Assembly: GCA_025618425.1 (NCBI GenBank)
Contig: CM046846.1
Coordinates: 33,330,038-33,394,037, forward strand
Direction: 5' to 3'
Length of the DNA stretch: 64,000 nucleotides
From: Heliocidaris tuberculata
Taxonomy: Eukaryota; Echinodermata; Echinoidea; Camarodonta; Echinometridae
The notes under the pieces: model-generated
The model's input: only the letters and a program-made list of their open reading frames with translations
What the model was told of the DNA's origin: nothing
The model's database searches: none
Program-made: the position numbers and the translations under genes
Part shown: positions 11,722 through 23,176 of the stretch, piece after piece
Numbering within the stretch: position 1 is the stretch's first letter
How the letters are laid out: each line of letters opens with the position of its first letter

Positions 11722-12281
11722 TTAAAGGGAAAGTCCACCGTGATTACAAGTTGGTTTTAAAAGAAGTAGAAAAAAAGAAAAGAAAAAAGAAACAGATCAC
11801 TGAAGGTTTGAGCAAAATACGATAAAAATTAAAAAGTTATGAATTTAAGTTGTAATCAATCAAATTCAAATTGGCATCTCCGAGACGTATCTTGCGAGCT
11901 CCCTTCCTATTCGCCCTGTATCCCCCAAATTATTAATTTCTATTTTCTCTAAAGAAAAAGTTCAATCATACATGCACCTTAGATAATTTTGTATAATCAT
12001 TGCTCATATGTTTCTACACAAAACCTGTATGAAACAAATCTATTCCTTAAACAAAAACTAAAAAAGGAAAATTTATGAAGTTTTCTGTACTGACCAAATG
12101 GGAGAGAAGCTCGCAAGATTCGTCACGGAGTTGCCAGTTTGTATTTGATCGATTGCAACTTCAAATATTCATATCTTTCTTATTTCTTATTGGATTTTGC
12201 TCAAACTTTCACTTATCCGTTTCTCTCATTTTTCTGATTTTATTCAAATCAACTAAATACCAGGGTGGACTTCCCCTTTAA
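11722..12281. mobile_element. TTAA-flanked foldback MITE (Kolobok- or piggyBac-like), 560 bp
   Basis: The element reads TTAA|AGGGAAAGTCCACC on the left, and TTAA|AGGGGAAGTCCACC on the reversed right end. Beyond these ends the arms keep aligning imperfectly for about 200 bp: GTTTGAGCAAAAT, AGTTATGAATTT versus AGATATGAATAT, AATCAATCAAAT versus AATCGATCAAAT, and ATCTTGCGAGCT in both. The TTAA target and AGGG start fit the TTAA-targeting superfamilies. No transposase frame is present. Confidence 0.75.
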
Positions 12282-12524
12282 AAAAAGGGAGAAGGAAAAG
12301 AAGACAGGAATTGAAGAAACCGCGTGGGTTCTAGCGACTAAGTCATCTGAGCTGAACATTAACTTGAATAATTTTGATCTATATGAGTGTAATTTTCGTT
12401 GCAGTTGAAAACATTACCCCGTTCTGTACATGAATATTCTATTTCTGGATATAAATGTAATATTTTGAAAGACGAAGTCTGAATTTAGACCCAGTATATT
12501 ACAAAATAACGAGAAACAGGCCGT

Positions 12525-12562
12525 TTTTTTTTTTTTTTTTTTTTTTTTTGGGGGGGGGGGGG
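12525..12562. repeat. Poly-T followed directly by poly-G
   Basis: About 25 T then 13 G. The Pro/Lys-rich open frame on the minus strand is an artefact of this. Confidence 0.95.
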
Positions 12563-13972
12563 TCTTTTTTTTTGGTCTCCTTTCTCCATTCCAGAAGTCT
12601 GAAGTGCGTATAACAAAGAGACACATGAATAGAAAATAAAGAATGAGTAATAAGCATTAATCTCTTCTCTTTGGAGTATTTAGTAATGTAGACGGAAAGA
12701 GCCTGTGCCCCATATAAGAATTATCAAGGAAGAAAAGGGCAAATGCTTGTCTTCTTCCAAACAATTTGGAGCTTGATTCGCTGCAGTAACAATACTAGCT
12801 CCAGTACCCAATCGATCTGCGGCTACAAAATTAATTAGGACACCATATAGCCAACTATTAAAGCAAGTTTGTATTAACCTCGATATTTTAATTGAAAGCG
12901 ACTTTGCAAGATTATACCGGCAAGAAGATGGATATAAAAGAGAGACGGGGGGGGGGGGGGGGGTAGAGGAAGACTGATCTTTTATAGGTTAAAGATAAAT
13001 CGTGACCCAGTTGTATTTTTTAAAATTCCCTGATCATCATATTTTACGCGCTACTTTCGAATAGAACGTCTTTATCCTAGTCAACCATATCAGTAAAATG
13101 GGTAAGTACTCGTTTTATTTGTAATTATGATTTCATGCGAAGCTGAATTTTGAATTACATGTCTATAAGAGCAAATTGCAAATTAACTTCGGCGGAGTAG
13201 AAATGTTAAGGAAGAAGAAAGAAAAACATTTTGAATCCTATATACGACATAAAATGTGACCAAATGATTTTCAAGGCGATTAGGAAACAAACAAAAAGGA
13301 ATTAATGTTCAAATGGTACTTGTGCACGTTCGAGGGATTATACGTTATTTTGGCATCCAACCTCTCTGAACTTCAAACCAATGCCAAGTTTTAATTGAAA
13401 AAGACCGACGCAACGGTGCTGCAGGAGGGCAACAAGAAAGTGTTTACCTATTCTGGTAGGTCAAATTCGCCCACATGTGATGGTTGAAGGGCCCGAGGGG
13501 AGGTAAGAGAACCACCAGATTATTGGGTTTTTCTTCGGCTATATCAACACTCTAAGCCCTACTCTGCACTCTAAATTGAGGTACGCGAACTAAAGGAAAA
13601 CATGACTGAATTGCTTAACATTGACAAATCAGCCACCGCGGACGACCTGCTAACACAAAGAGAAATGCAACTAACATTGTTTTCAAAGCTAACCATGAAT
13701 TGGAATGAAGTTATTCTTTGGTGTTAGCCTTGAAGGTAATACATGTTTGTGATGTGAAAGTGTAATACATACACAGTATTCAATCAGCGAACGGGAAATT
13801 AAGCAGGTGTTTAGCAATGATAGTACATTGGTTTTCAATCTACCCGCCGCCATCTTTGAAATGTCAACGGAGGATGATGGAGAACAGTGTAACGTATGGA
13901 TGTGAATGCCCTTTTTCATGGCTAATGTGCTTCTGATCCGCAAACAAGATTACTATATTCAACATTTTGAAC

Positions 13973-13974
<2 letters not shown>

Positions 13975-14015
<41 letters not shown>

Positions 14016-14055
14016 GATAAACGGCGGGGGGGGGGGGGGGAGGTGAGGAGAGAGA
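13975..14055. repeat. (AG)n followed by poly-G
   Basis: (AG) repeats at 13976-14007, a short interruption, then G16 at 14025-14040 and a GA-rich tail. Confidence 0.93.
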
Positions 14056-14387
14056 TGAGGGAGGGATAGGCTTGGTTTTCTGTTTTCTGATATAAACTAC
14101 AACGAAAAAAATTATTATCTTCTACAAATGCAATTCACTATTGAATAAAATCACTTTCATATGCATGTACGTATATACACCGATACCACATGACTGCTGT
14201 AATGAAGCGACCATTTAATACGGAATAAATTCAGGAGATTAGTGCGGGGAAAATCTCCATATCTCAAAAGGATTAATAGGACTTTATTCGATTAATCTTG
14301 ATATCACCACAGGATTGAGTGTCTATTGTAATTTCATACAGACCGCGTTGTTTCTACTTGAGCTCACCTTTGTTTTGTGAAAATATA

Positions 14388-14480
14388 AAGAGAGAGAGAG
14401 AGAGAGAGAGAGACTTATTGAGAGTGGGTGTGTGTGTGTGTGTGTATCTGTGTGTGTGTGTGTGAGAGAGAGAGAGAGGG
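14388..14480. repeat. (AG)n-(GT)n compound microsatellite
   Basis: (AG) at 14391-14413, (GT) at 14427-14463, then AG repeats again at 14464-14477. Confidence 0.93.
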
Positions 14481-16707
14481 TGAAAAAGGGGGAGAGAGCG
14501 AGACAGAGTGGAGATAAAAACAGAGAAAGAGAGATGGAGACAAAAAAAGTGAAAAAAGTGAAAATTTTGGTCACAGCAAAGACAACCAAATTGTTCCATA
14601 TTTACCACAGATTAGGAAGATTGATTTTAAGACATGCATAAAAAGGGAATATTCATAAGGATGTGGATAGTGTAGGCGCCTACAACGAATCCTAACAAAA
14701 GCATTAAAATTCCCTCCAAGAGATGATCTACGGTAGATATGGACTTAGTATTAAACACAAATACGCAGTAATTTCTTTATCTTATGAGTGGGATTGAAAG
14801 GTTCAAAGTTATTCGGCAAACTAAAGTAAGCCTCAAATCACAGACGAATAGAATAGGAATGATGCGATTATCAACCACCCCCCCCCCCCACACACACACA
14901 AAACAAATGAACAAAGGAAAAAGAAATGGCATGGAATGTATTTTAAAATCCGCCGGGACCTCATTAAGCACGAGCAAAAGATGCTTTTCGCTTTCCCTCT
15001 CCTCTCTCTCTCCTTCTAGCCTCTATATAATAAGAACAAATAATACTATAATAGTGACAGAGAATTTATGAAAATAGAATATTAAAATCATTATAAACTT
15101 TGAATTCTGTAACTCTATTAGTTCGTTATCGACTCTGCAATTTTTATTTTTTTTTATGTTAAAGACATGATGGGTAAGGGTAAGAAAATCCTTTTTTTAG
15201 CGAGCAAGAAGGACTCCCAACTCATACGACCGTCACGTAGTCTGCGCTATTAAAATAGTAACAACAGGAAGAGAGATAGGTGGGACTGAAGCAAAACACT
15301 GCAATCCTAACCCAGGGCGATCGTTGGGATCGCATTTGTTGATGTTAGAGGGAGAGAAAAAAAAATTGAAAAGAGGTAACGTACAGAGTGTTGATGAGAT
15401 GGGATTCGCGCGCCAAATTGAGTTTCTACAAATCCAATCGAGCGATAATGGGTAGTCTGCTTAGTGCATCTTCACTGACAGGCAATCACTCACAAAGGTC
15501 AGGGCTTAACACCTAGGGCGTAGCCAGACTCATAAGATGGAGGGTTCGGTAGGGCAGGATCATCCAGACACTCAATCCCCCGATGTTTTGACACTTACAT
15601 GTGCTTTGTAGCAATCCACCGGGCTTAAACAGTATTTGGGGTTTATTGAATGATATTGTGAAAGCTATTCGGGAGTTAAGAGTGGGGGGGGGGGGGGGGT
15701 GATGGTGAGGGACGTGACCCTCGTGAGCAACCACTTCCGCCCACTTTCAACTCATTGTGGCCATCAGGAAAATGCCTTCAAGCATCTGGTGCGGAGATGG
15801 ACGAAATTAGGATGGGGGACAGAGAAAAGAAAACAAACGCCACGTTGAGGTATACCAATACTCTATTACGTCAACCATCGTGAATTTCACTAATTTATTT
15901 GCTTTAACCTATATTTTTATTTACGTTCAACTCTTCGTAAAAAGAAGAGAAAAGAGGAAAAAAGCAGAAGCTCTGTATATAAAATCTACATACAACTACG
16001 TCATGTTTAAGACGATAGCTAGTACATTCTCACGAGATTTTAAAAAGATTAAAAGAAAGGGATGAGATAAGAAAAAAGATAACAATCCTTGCTCTAATTT
16101 GTAGGGATAAGACTCAACCGTTTCAAGCTCTGCCTTTTCTTTTTCAAATACTTTCTAATATCTAAACTCAACATTTGAAAGATATGAAATGTATCTAAAT
16201 GCAAATTTCTCCATTTATATGGCTATCATAATTATACACCAAGGATAATCTTTAGATGAAAATACGCGTCACTCTGCAAATTTGTAGAATGATAATAAAG
16301 GAAAGAAGAGAGAAAAGAAAATATGAAAATCCCTTTGCATTGAATTTCTCTCTCTGACTGATAGTGAATTCCACCATGATAATCCCGACTTAGAATCCAA
16401 GATGTTTACAATTTGAAGATAATGATTATAAGAGGAAGAGCGATCCTGAATAAAAGATGAATATTTCTGAAAACAAGCCTTATATGAATTATATTCTGAT
16501 CACCTAAATTCAGTTTTTGAAAAATAAAAACTTTATTACTCAGAATAATTTTTTTCACTTACAATACTTCATTATTAGCTATGTCGGTGTTTTCGACTGT
16601 AGTTCGTAATTAGTTCATAGTACATTTGACCCTGAAATGACCCCAATTTGTATGCGTACCTGCATTTGTTTTGGTGGACGCGCTATTTGTTTAACGCTTA
16701 ACGTGTA

Positions 16708-16806
16708 AAATCATAATGGTGCGCGCAAAATGACAGCATAAATTATAAAGGTAAATTGTACTCGGTACAAATGACCTTTAACTGCACATGCGCAAATTGT
16801 AATTAC
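16708..16806 (+). repeat. Dispersed repeat, copy 1, with a palindromic GTAC core
   Basis: Shares order and sequence with 34721-34820: AATCATAATG, TGCGC, then TATAAAGGT, a short palindrome centred on GTAC (ACTCGGTACAAATGACCTTT), then CTGCACATGCGCAAATTGTA. Coding is not expected. Confidence 0.65.
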
Positions 16807-17040
16807 GAAGTGACTTATTAAAAAAGATATGACTATCATATCGTTATTGATCTCCATCATTTATCATTACGGGGGGGGGGGGGTGTTTCGTAAAGCTGTT
16901 CGTAATGTTACGCATGACTTTACGAATTATCACATCTTAGAAATACCTGTTTTAATTACTTTTTTGTTGTTGTAAGAAACATACACACGTATTCATACGC
17001 CAAACACCATTTATTTTATGTACGATAAAAGAGCTATGTA

Positions 17041-17145
17041 GCTAAAATGCCTTGCTCAAGGGAATAGGTGCCGTACCGGGCATCGAACCCACGATCCTCG
17101 CATTTCCAGTCGAAGTTTTTAACCACTCGGCTACACTTCTAATCT
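17041..17145 (-). mobile_element. tRNA-derived SINE-like module
   Basis: On the minus strand a tRNA-like head runs GTGTAGCCGAGTGGTTAAAA (A box) and then GGGTTCGATGCCCGG (B box) at 17067-17139. It is followed by GGTGCCTATTCCCTTGAGCA and AGGCATTTTAGC. A CTTGAGCAAGGCA body after a tRNA-like head is common in tRNA-derived SINEs of marine animals. The 3' boundary is not clear. The (ACT)n array lies upstream of the head. Confidence 0.55.
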
Positions 17146-17177
17146 TCACGAACATCGATTTCAGTACGATTTATATC

Positions 17178-17307
17178 AATGCTGCTGTTACTGCTAGTAC
17201 TACTACTCCTACTACCACAACTACTACTTCTACTACTACTGTTACTACTACTGCTACTACTATTACTACTAATACTACTCCTCCTCCTCCTCCTCCTACT
17301 ACTACTC

Positions 17308-17362
<55 letters not shown>

Positions 17363-17368
17363 TACTAC

Positions 17369-17425
<57 letters not shown>

Positions 17426-17515
17426 ATACTACTACTCCTACTCCTACTCTTACTACTTCTACCACTACCACTACTACTACTACTACTTCTACTTCTACTA
17501 CTACTACTACTACCG
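17178..17515. repeat. (ACT)n trinucleotide array, about 340 bp
   Basis: Mostly ACT units with CCT and ATT variants. It stays open in several frames on both strands (poly-Thr, poly-Leu, poly-Tyr, poly-Val, poly-Ser), but there is no gene evidence at either end. Confidence 0.97.
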
Positions 17516-17558
17516 CCAATTCTGCTTTTACTGATAATTTACTTCTACTTAATATTCA

Positions 17559-17836
17559 CCAGGGCCCCGTTGGATAAAACTTACCATTAATGGTAACTCT
17601 GCTATCAATGGTAACTACCATGGTAACATTTGATTTGATTTGATTTGATTTTTTATTCAGATTCCACATTTACAATGAAATTACAACAATATGTATAAAT
17701 TACAAACACTGCAAAAACAGAGAATACATAAATATGACATAGAAAGGTGACAAAATGATATGTGGAGGGATCTACTAAAAAGCTTAGCTTGTGTGATGTA
17801 GATCCCCTAATCGAATAATGATACAATAATATATGT

Positions 17837-17869
<33 letters not shown>

Positions 17870-18295
17870 TTTTCGTTTAAATTAAAGTAATTGTTTGAGA
17901 GGGAGGAAATTACTAAACAAAACATATGTACATTATATACAGTTGAGCTAACATTGCAATATAAAATTAATGAAATAAAAGAGATTTCGAGTGGAAATCA
18001 GTATATTATATATACACGTATATAACCATTATAAAAAAAAAAAGAAGATAAATACACTATTATGGAATGAAGAGAGAAGAAAAATAAATAAAAGCAGAGT
18101 GAATTATTTACATCAGTATAAGTCAGTCAAGTGTTTCTTCACAAGATATTTGAACCTACTTAAGTTAGGGGTAAGTTTTAAATTCTGTTCTAATGAGTTC
18201 CAATATCACTCAACAGCCAATCAAAATCAAGGTTTCCATGGGAGTTACCATTGATCGCAAAGTTACCGTTAATGGTATACTGCAACGGGGCCCAG
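17559..18295. mobile_element. GGGCCCCGTTG-ended MITE split by a LINE insertion
   Basis: The left end (17559-17631) reads CCAGGGCCCCGTTGGATAAA and then ACTTACCATTAATGGTAAC. The right end (18205-18295), reversed, reads CTGGGCCCCGTTGCAGTATA and then CCATTAACGGTAACTTTGC. Both halves carry RFX-like CCATGG sequence (TACCATGGTAAC and TTTCCATGGGAG), and the right half has AACAGCCAATCAAAAT. The halves are separated by about 575 bp that belong to a LINE 3' end. Without the insert the element would be about 160 bp, the size of its relatives. Confidence 0.7.
17632..18207 (-). mobile_element. 5'-truncated non-LTR retrotransposon (CR1/L2-type) 3' end
   Basis: On the minus strand the first codons (about 18119-18205) read YWNSLEQNLKLTPNLS, then RFKYLVKKHLTDLY and a stop. 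W-N-S-L, a spaced L-x-x-F-K, and K-x-x-L before a stop are the usual end of the reverse transcriptase ORF in CR1/L2-like LINEs. About 450 bp of AT-rich 3' sequence with a long poly-T (17842-17867 on the other strand as A) follows. It ends in AATAAAAAATCAAATCAAAT, a polyadenylation-like signal with an ATCAA tandem tail. Only the C-terminal codons remain, so the element is dead. Confidence 0.72.
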
Positions 18296-19971
18296 GTCCC
18301 CGTCCCATCACAGTGACTTCAGTTTGTCACCCCAACCCCCCCCCCCCATCCACCATCTGCCCCCCCCCCTTCCACGAAATCAGATGACGTGAAAACCCGA
18401 AACCCTATAGGTCACTCATTTAATAGGGTCTTTCCATTTCCCCTTTATGCACTTGTTTGGCCTGCAATCCGGCTGGAAATTTAAATACCACCATTACGTC
18501 TCGACTCGGTGACGTATCGAGCCGAGCGTATCATCGTCTATCTAATACGAACTCCACAAAATGGCGCCTGACATTTGAAAAGCGCCGCTGGATATATTTG
18601 TAACAAACCAATATATATGATTTGTCCAGGGTAAAGGGTGAAGAAGATATCCCGGTATGAAAACGTCCATTATTAATCATGTGCGTGTTGCCTGTCATTT
18701 GAACTGAAGGAGAAATTTGGAAATGAAATCCGAATTTTCTGCTGATAAATGGAATGATTTACGACGAGAAAGACAGTGTTTCAGTGTTTATGACGCGATC
18801 CATAACCCATATTCCACATATACTCATCGGAACCTATGAACCTATGCAAATTTGTATTTTTAATTACACTAGATTGTACTTTCCCCAATGACTAAAGGAA
18901 AACTAAAAAGCGACTTGATTTGAATTTTTGAATGTTTGCCTTAAACAATTTCCTAAAACCTAAATTGCATTAAGCCACACAACATGCTGCATGCTCTTCT
19001 GAAAGTCCATTCATGATTTTTCCAAAAAATTCATAAGAGAATATTAGTGAATCAATTGTGATTTCTTCATCTGACATTGAAGAATGATGTGCATTAAAAA
19101 AAAAAACTTCAAAGTGGTATGTACCATGAGCTAACGGATAAAAGCGAGATCAAAATCATTGTGACGAAATTGTTACTCCATCAGGAGTGTTGAATCCATA
19201 GACATATGAAAACTTGAATCTTATAGCAAAGCAGTAACGGAACTTAACTACTCTTCATCCCTAACAGAATTATTTGATGCTTTTACATTCTCGCATTTAA
19301 GCAAAAAATGATAGAATGTATTATTTGATGCTTCATACGCACAGTGCTTTGCTTCCATGTACATGCAGAACAGAAAAAGAAAATGGAGTAATGGGAATTT
19401 CAATCAGACAGTAATTGTTTCGGATAATTAAAGATGAATCATAATGTTCTTTTTCTCATGCGATGATCATACAAACATGATCTCTTTTATCCAGACAAGA
19501 GCGCTTTTGCTGAATTTTATGCAAAATGCACAGGCGTATTTTGACAGCACGTGATCTATTACGAGGCGCCATGCATGCATGAGAACACGCCGACATGAAA
19601 ACCATCTTTCTGTATAAGAGAGCACGAACTGAGAAGATGGGTCTACTGGTAGTAGTAGTAGTATCTGCGACGTCCTTGGTTGGATAAATAGAATAAATGT
19701 AACTCTTGTTCAGCATGCGATCCATACTAACCAAATTATAAAAAGACCGCTGAGAAAATGTTCTCGCAAAATGAGACATTACCATACAGACAACGGTCCA
19801 CTTATTGTGTTAGCAATGCCAAGATGCTTCTTGGTAATACGGTACAAAAAACAAAGAACCTAATTCACAAGCGTTGTTCCTATCTCTATTCCTTATTCAT
19901 TTCCTTTTCGAGTATCAATCTGAGAGCGTGGTGAAAACTTTTCGCCGTTTACGCACTTATAAAGTTTCAAG

Positions 19972-20060
19972 TTCAATTCTTCAATTCTATTTTATTTCTC
20001 ATTGCAATAAAACTACAATTTATAACATCACATCCACAATACGATAAAAGGTATTGTAAT
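19972..20060 (-). mobile_element. Possible LINE 3' tail
   Basis: Reading the minus strand, ATTGCAATGAGAAATAAAAT is followed by AGAATTGAAGAATTGAACTT, a polyadenylation-like AATAAA and degenerate ATTGA repeats like the tail at 17632. How far the element extends to the right is not clear. Confidence 0.35.
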
Positions 20061-20439
20061 AAAAACGTTGATAAAATATTTCCATAATATATTGCAAAAA
20101 AAGGGTAGCAGTAAAAAAAGAGAAGCCCCTTTAACTGAAAACTGAGCATGCTGAGAAAATAGGTCTACTATATGTTCCAGAGGCACCTGACTTTTGATGA
20201 CTTTGCCTTCTTGAGTGACTGATCCTTGTTCTGTGAGTTGATTGGTTGGTTTTATTTTCCGTATAAAAAGATCACCAGTACACACTTATAAATATACATG
20301 TACAAGAATATATAATTCAAGAATTAAATCAAGAATTAATACAAAAATAACGGCTGGAAATCTCTATTCACAGCCATTAACTTAATGGCTCTATTCTTCC
20401 TAGAGGTCCAGAAAAAGGAAAAGAAAACACAACGACAAA

Positions 20440-20440
20440 T

Positions 20441-20484
<44 letters not shown>
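20440..20484. repeat. Poly-A tract, about 42 bases
   Basis: Near-pure A run. It could be a retrotransposed poly-A tail on the plus strand, but no element body was recognised. Confidence 0.9.
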
Positions 20485-20485
<1 letters not shown>

Positions 20486-21674
20486 AGGCAGAGTGTGTGT
20501 GAATGAGAGAATTTAACCGTGTGGTCACGAGTACCTTAACATTACTAGAATAGTTTACTAGAAAACGACATCTTTATAAACATTCTCCAAGAATTACGTA
20601 ATGTAGTATCAAGAGAAGTTTCAACTTCAATTTCGTAAGCTTTTAAAGAGTTCGTGATTGAAATCAATTACAGAGAAACGGGTATAATTCTCATCACGAC
20701 CGTTTTCAATCTTCTCAAATCTTTGCTCAACTTTAAGCATGGAACACTCATTACAGTTATTAAGATGCCTTATAAGTACATGTATCAGGGAAATTTTCTG
20801 AATTATTTTTGCAGTATCAAGACTACTTTCTAAAATGCTCCGTAATTATTCGTTACAAAAACGTCATTACGAAAAAGAGAGATGATAAAACCGATTAGTT
20901 CTCAAAGCTTTATATGGTAAGCTTTGATGATTAAAAAAGAAAATAAGACGACTTTGTTGTAAATCAAGAAATAATTGCAAATTTATATCTTATCCCTTGA
21001 AACAAATTGGAAAAGAGACGAAACTTGGCAAGGATAAGAAATAATACAAAAAAAATGTATGATGTTTTCATGAACATGTAAACGAAGTGATGTAAATGTA
21101 AATCTGTTCGTCGAACTGACACATTTCAAACTTCAAACGTCGTTTTTGTGATTTGCACAGCGTTGTTACTATGGTACTTAATAACAGTCCTATGCATAAT
21201 GAATATATGCATTCTTGATATAGGTTATATCTATAGAAACCAGACTTTTTTTTTCCTCATCCATGTCTCACATAAAGCGAACAAAAATGGAAATGTCTGC
21301 CTTGTTTTTCTTCAAACGCTCTGCACCTGTATCACACATCTTGGTTATTATTCTTTTCTTCTTTCCTTTCCAGGGTCTCATTTACTCTGTTTGCCCTTCT
21401 TAAAAACTTTCCCACACGTGTAAATAAACACGTCCTGTTACATCATGGTCAGACATTTCCATTGAGGATAACTGTAACTAAACTGCAGTCCCTATTATTT
21501 CTCTTTTTGTTAGTAAAAGAAGACTTAAGGTGGGATAATTGTGCACCAGGGGTTTCAAACTGCATCTCCTTGAAAACACATATCGAAAATCTTCAGGCAG
21601 AGGTCATCGTTTGCAGCGTTGAAAGAAAATTTGCCATTTTTTAAACATTGACCAGATCGAGTGCAAATCACAAA

Positions 21675-21790
21675 CAGCTGAATGATTGCACACAAAATAT
21701 GGCCATATGGGACTACACAAACGTGTGGCATCAAAATTTTATTAAAGTTTTCAACTACTATTAGTTATATTTGGAAAATGAGGGCATTTC
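21675..21790 (-). repeat. Dispersed repeat (copy A), partner at 62415-62530
   Basis: Read in reverse: TGCCCTCATTTTCCAAATAT, then TGCCACACGTTTGTGTAGTC, CCATATGG and TGTGTGCA. These appear in the same order in the partner copy as TGCCCTCATATTCGAAATAT, TGCCACATGTGTGTGTAGTC, CCATATAA and TGTGTGCA. It is diverged and noncoding. Confidence 0.6.
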
Positions 21791-21954
21791 ACTAGCAATC
21801 CTGCTACTATGATATTCTTCCACATAAGAATTTAAAAACACCCGAGAAAGTTCACGATTTTTTTTGCAACTTTACCAGAATTCAACTTTCTCTTTACACC
21901 TGCAAACAAAGTGCCTTGTGACGATAACTGACCCGAACTTCATGAGCTCCTTAC

Positions 21955-22108
21955 CTCTAGGCAAGATGATGGGTCCAACGTTGTAAGCTTGGAGTCTGTG
22001 ATATGCGGCCTTTTGCAAGTGACGTCTCTCGATCTCCGATATGTCCGCAATGTCGACAGACTTGAGTTGCAGCCTTCTTCCAGTCACGCTCTGCCAACAG
22101 CAGTTACC
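21955..22108 (-). CDS. ARHGAP6: ARHGAP6/36-like RhoGAP protein, internal exon (upstream of the next two)
   Basis: This exon encodes 51 codons plus one base of a probable Rho GTPase-activating protein. On the minus strand it is preceded by a pyrimidine-rich acceptor (CCCCTCCTTCCAG) and followed by a donor (CTAGAG|GTAAGG). The peptide begins GNCCWQSVTGRRLQLKSV and continues with SEIERRHLQKAAYHRLQ and PIILPRG. From memory, vertebrate ARHGAP6 has the same pattern here: a Trp, then S-x-S/T-G-R, then S-x-[IL]-E-R-x-x-L-Q, then Y-x-L-Q, then an Ile-x-Ile/Leu-Pro segment ahead of a basic stretch. Family members stimulate GTP hydrolysis by Rho-type GTPases, but this exon is N-terminal to the catalytic domain. 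The exon ends in phase 1 and the next exon supplies the two bases that complete an Asp codon, which supports the model. Whether it is the ARHGAP6 or ARHGAP36 counterpart, or a single pre-duplication ancestor, cannot be told here. Confidence 0.85.
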
Positions 22109-23124
22109 CTGGAAGGAGGGGAAAAAGAAAGAAAATCGTACTTAAAATCTTTATCACTTTATGACGAAAGAAACTTCACACACCAATCGCGTTTCGAAAT
22201 AATTTATTTTTTCTTTGACTGTACACTTCTTGGGTTTGAAAGATGTTTCTTTCGGAAGCTCATGATTGTTGGGAATATGGCTTAAGTAATGCCAGATATA
22301 TTTATATACCGTCACGACCGGATGACAATGGATGAGAAGGAGCTCTGGGAGCGTGGAGAATAGAAATTGTGGTTTTCTTAGAGCCAGAGGATACGCACTT
22401 TGATATTTAACTAATCAATATTTCTGGTTTCTGATAGTCAGTGTCCTCACATCCGTCTCCCATGCCGTGGGTGGGTTTCTGAGTTGAATGGTTGTTGTTT
22501 TTTTTTTTTTAGCTACATTAACTTGCAGTTTACGTATTTTACTCGTCTTCAAACGAAGATTAAATGGAAGTCGAGAAAGATCGGCAATAAGATGAAAATA
22601 AAAATGGAAAAGAATAATGGAATGAAATAAGCAGGGTTTCATAAACAGAGGGCGGAGGGTTGGGGATGGGACGGGATATGGCATTATCCCTTGGTTCATT
22701 ATATATTGGGCCCTCCAACGGCCAGGAAAAAGAATATGGACAAAACAAGACTAAAGGGTTGGTCACAACCGGTCGTGCACCTCCTTTCGCAGAAAATCCT
22801 TGCGCACGGGTCTGCAGGTTTTATCCAAGCAAGTAGGAGCATGCAGGACACACAATGAGGCTGTTGGACATGTCCAACTATCTCTGCGTGTGGCTACGTG
22901 TTCTGATGAACGCACGTGACATACGCAGCCATCGTACTTCCTGAACGGGCTTCTTGTGAACATCGCACGGGCTTCTTGCGGAGGTCCCACGAAGCCCATG
23001 GCTCCATACGGAGGTACTTCAGGTAAGAGGGTGTATGTATAATGAGGAGGGTGCAAGACGCCCAAGAGGAGATGCAAAAACACGCACGATCAGTTGTGAC
23101 TTTAGCATAAGACGACGAATAAAA

Positions 23125-23176
23125 GATGATGAGGAAGAGGAAGAGGGAGAGGAGGAGGAGGAGGAGGAGGAGGAGG
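23125..23176. repeat. (GGA)n microsatellite
   Basis: Imperfect GAGGAA units pass into about ten GGA units. Confidence 0.93.

Larger units (their letters stand above)
7434..21954. other. Large intron of the ARHGAP6-like gene (14.5 kb)
   Basis: It lies between two phase-matched minus-strand exons. No other convincing exon was found within it. Its recognisable content is the repeats and MITEs listed separately (8.5, 11.7, 16.7, 17.0-18.3, 19.97 and 21.7 kb) plus simple repeats. Between these, for example 7.5-8.4, 12.3-13.9, 14.6-16.6 and 18.3-21.6 kb, the sequence is AT-rich and unassigned. Confidence 0.7.

Noticed and set aside
15511..15735. hAT-like element starting TAGGGCGTAGCCAGACTC and containing a G-tract
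   Set aside because: The right end does not pair convincingly with the left, so only the G-tract is supported.
17052..17577. Poly-Thr, poly-Leu, poly-Val and poly-Ser frames of 124-132 codons on both strands
   Set aside because: All come from the (ACT)n array, which stays open in several frames.
22763..23083. 106-codon minus-strand frame, Cys-containing, in a GC-richer patch; possible first exon of the ARHGAP6-like gene
   Set aside because: No family resemblance and no good donor in phase. The best splice signal there (TTCAG|GTAAGA) is on the other strand, where the frames have stops.
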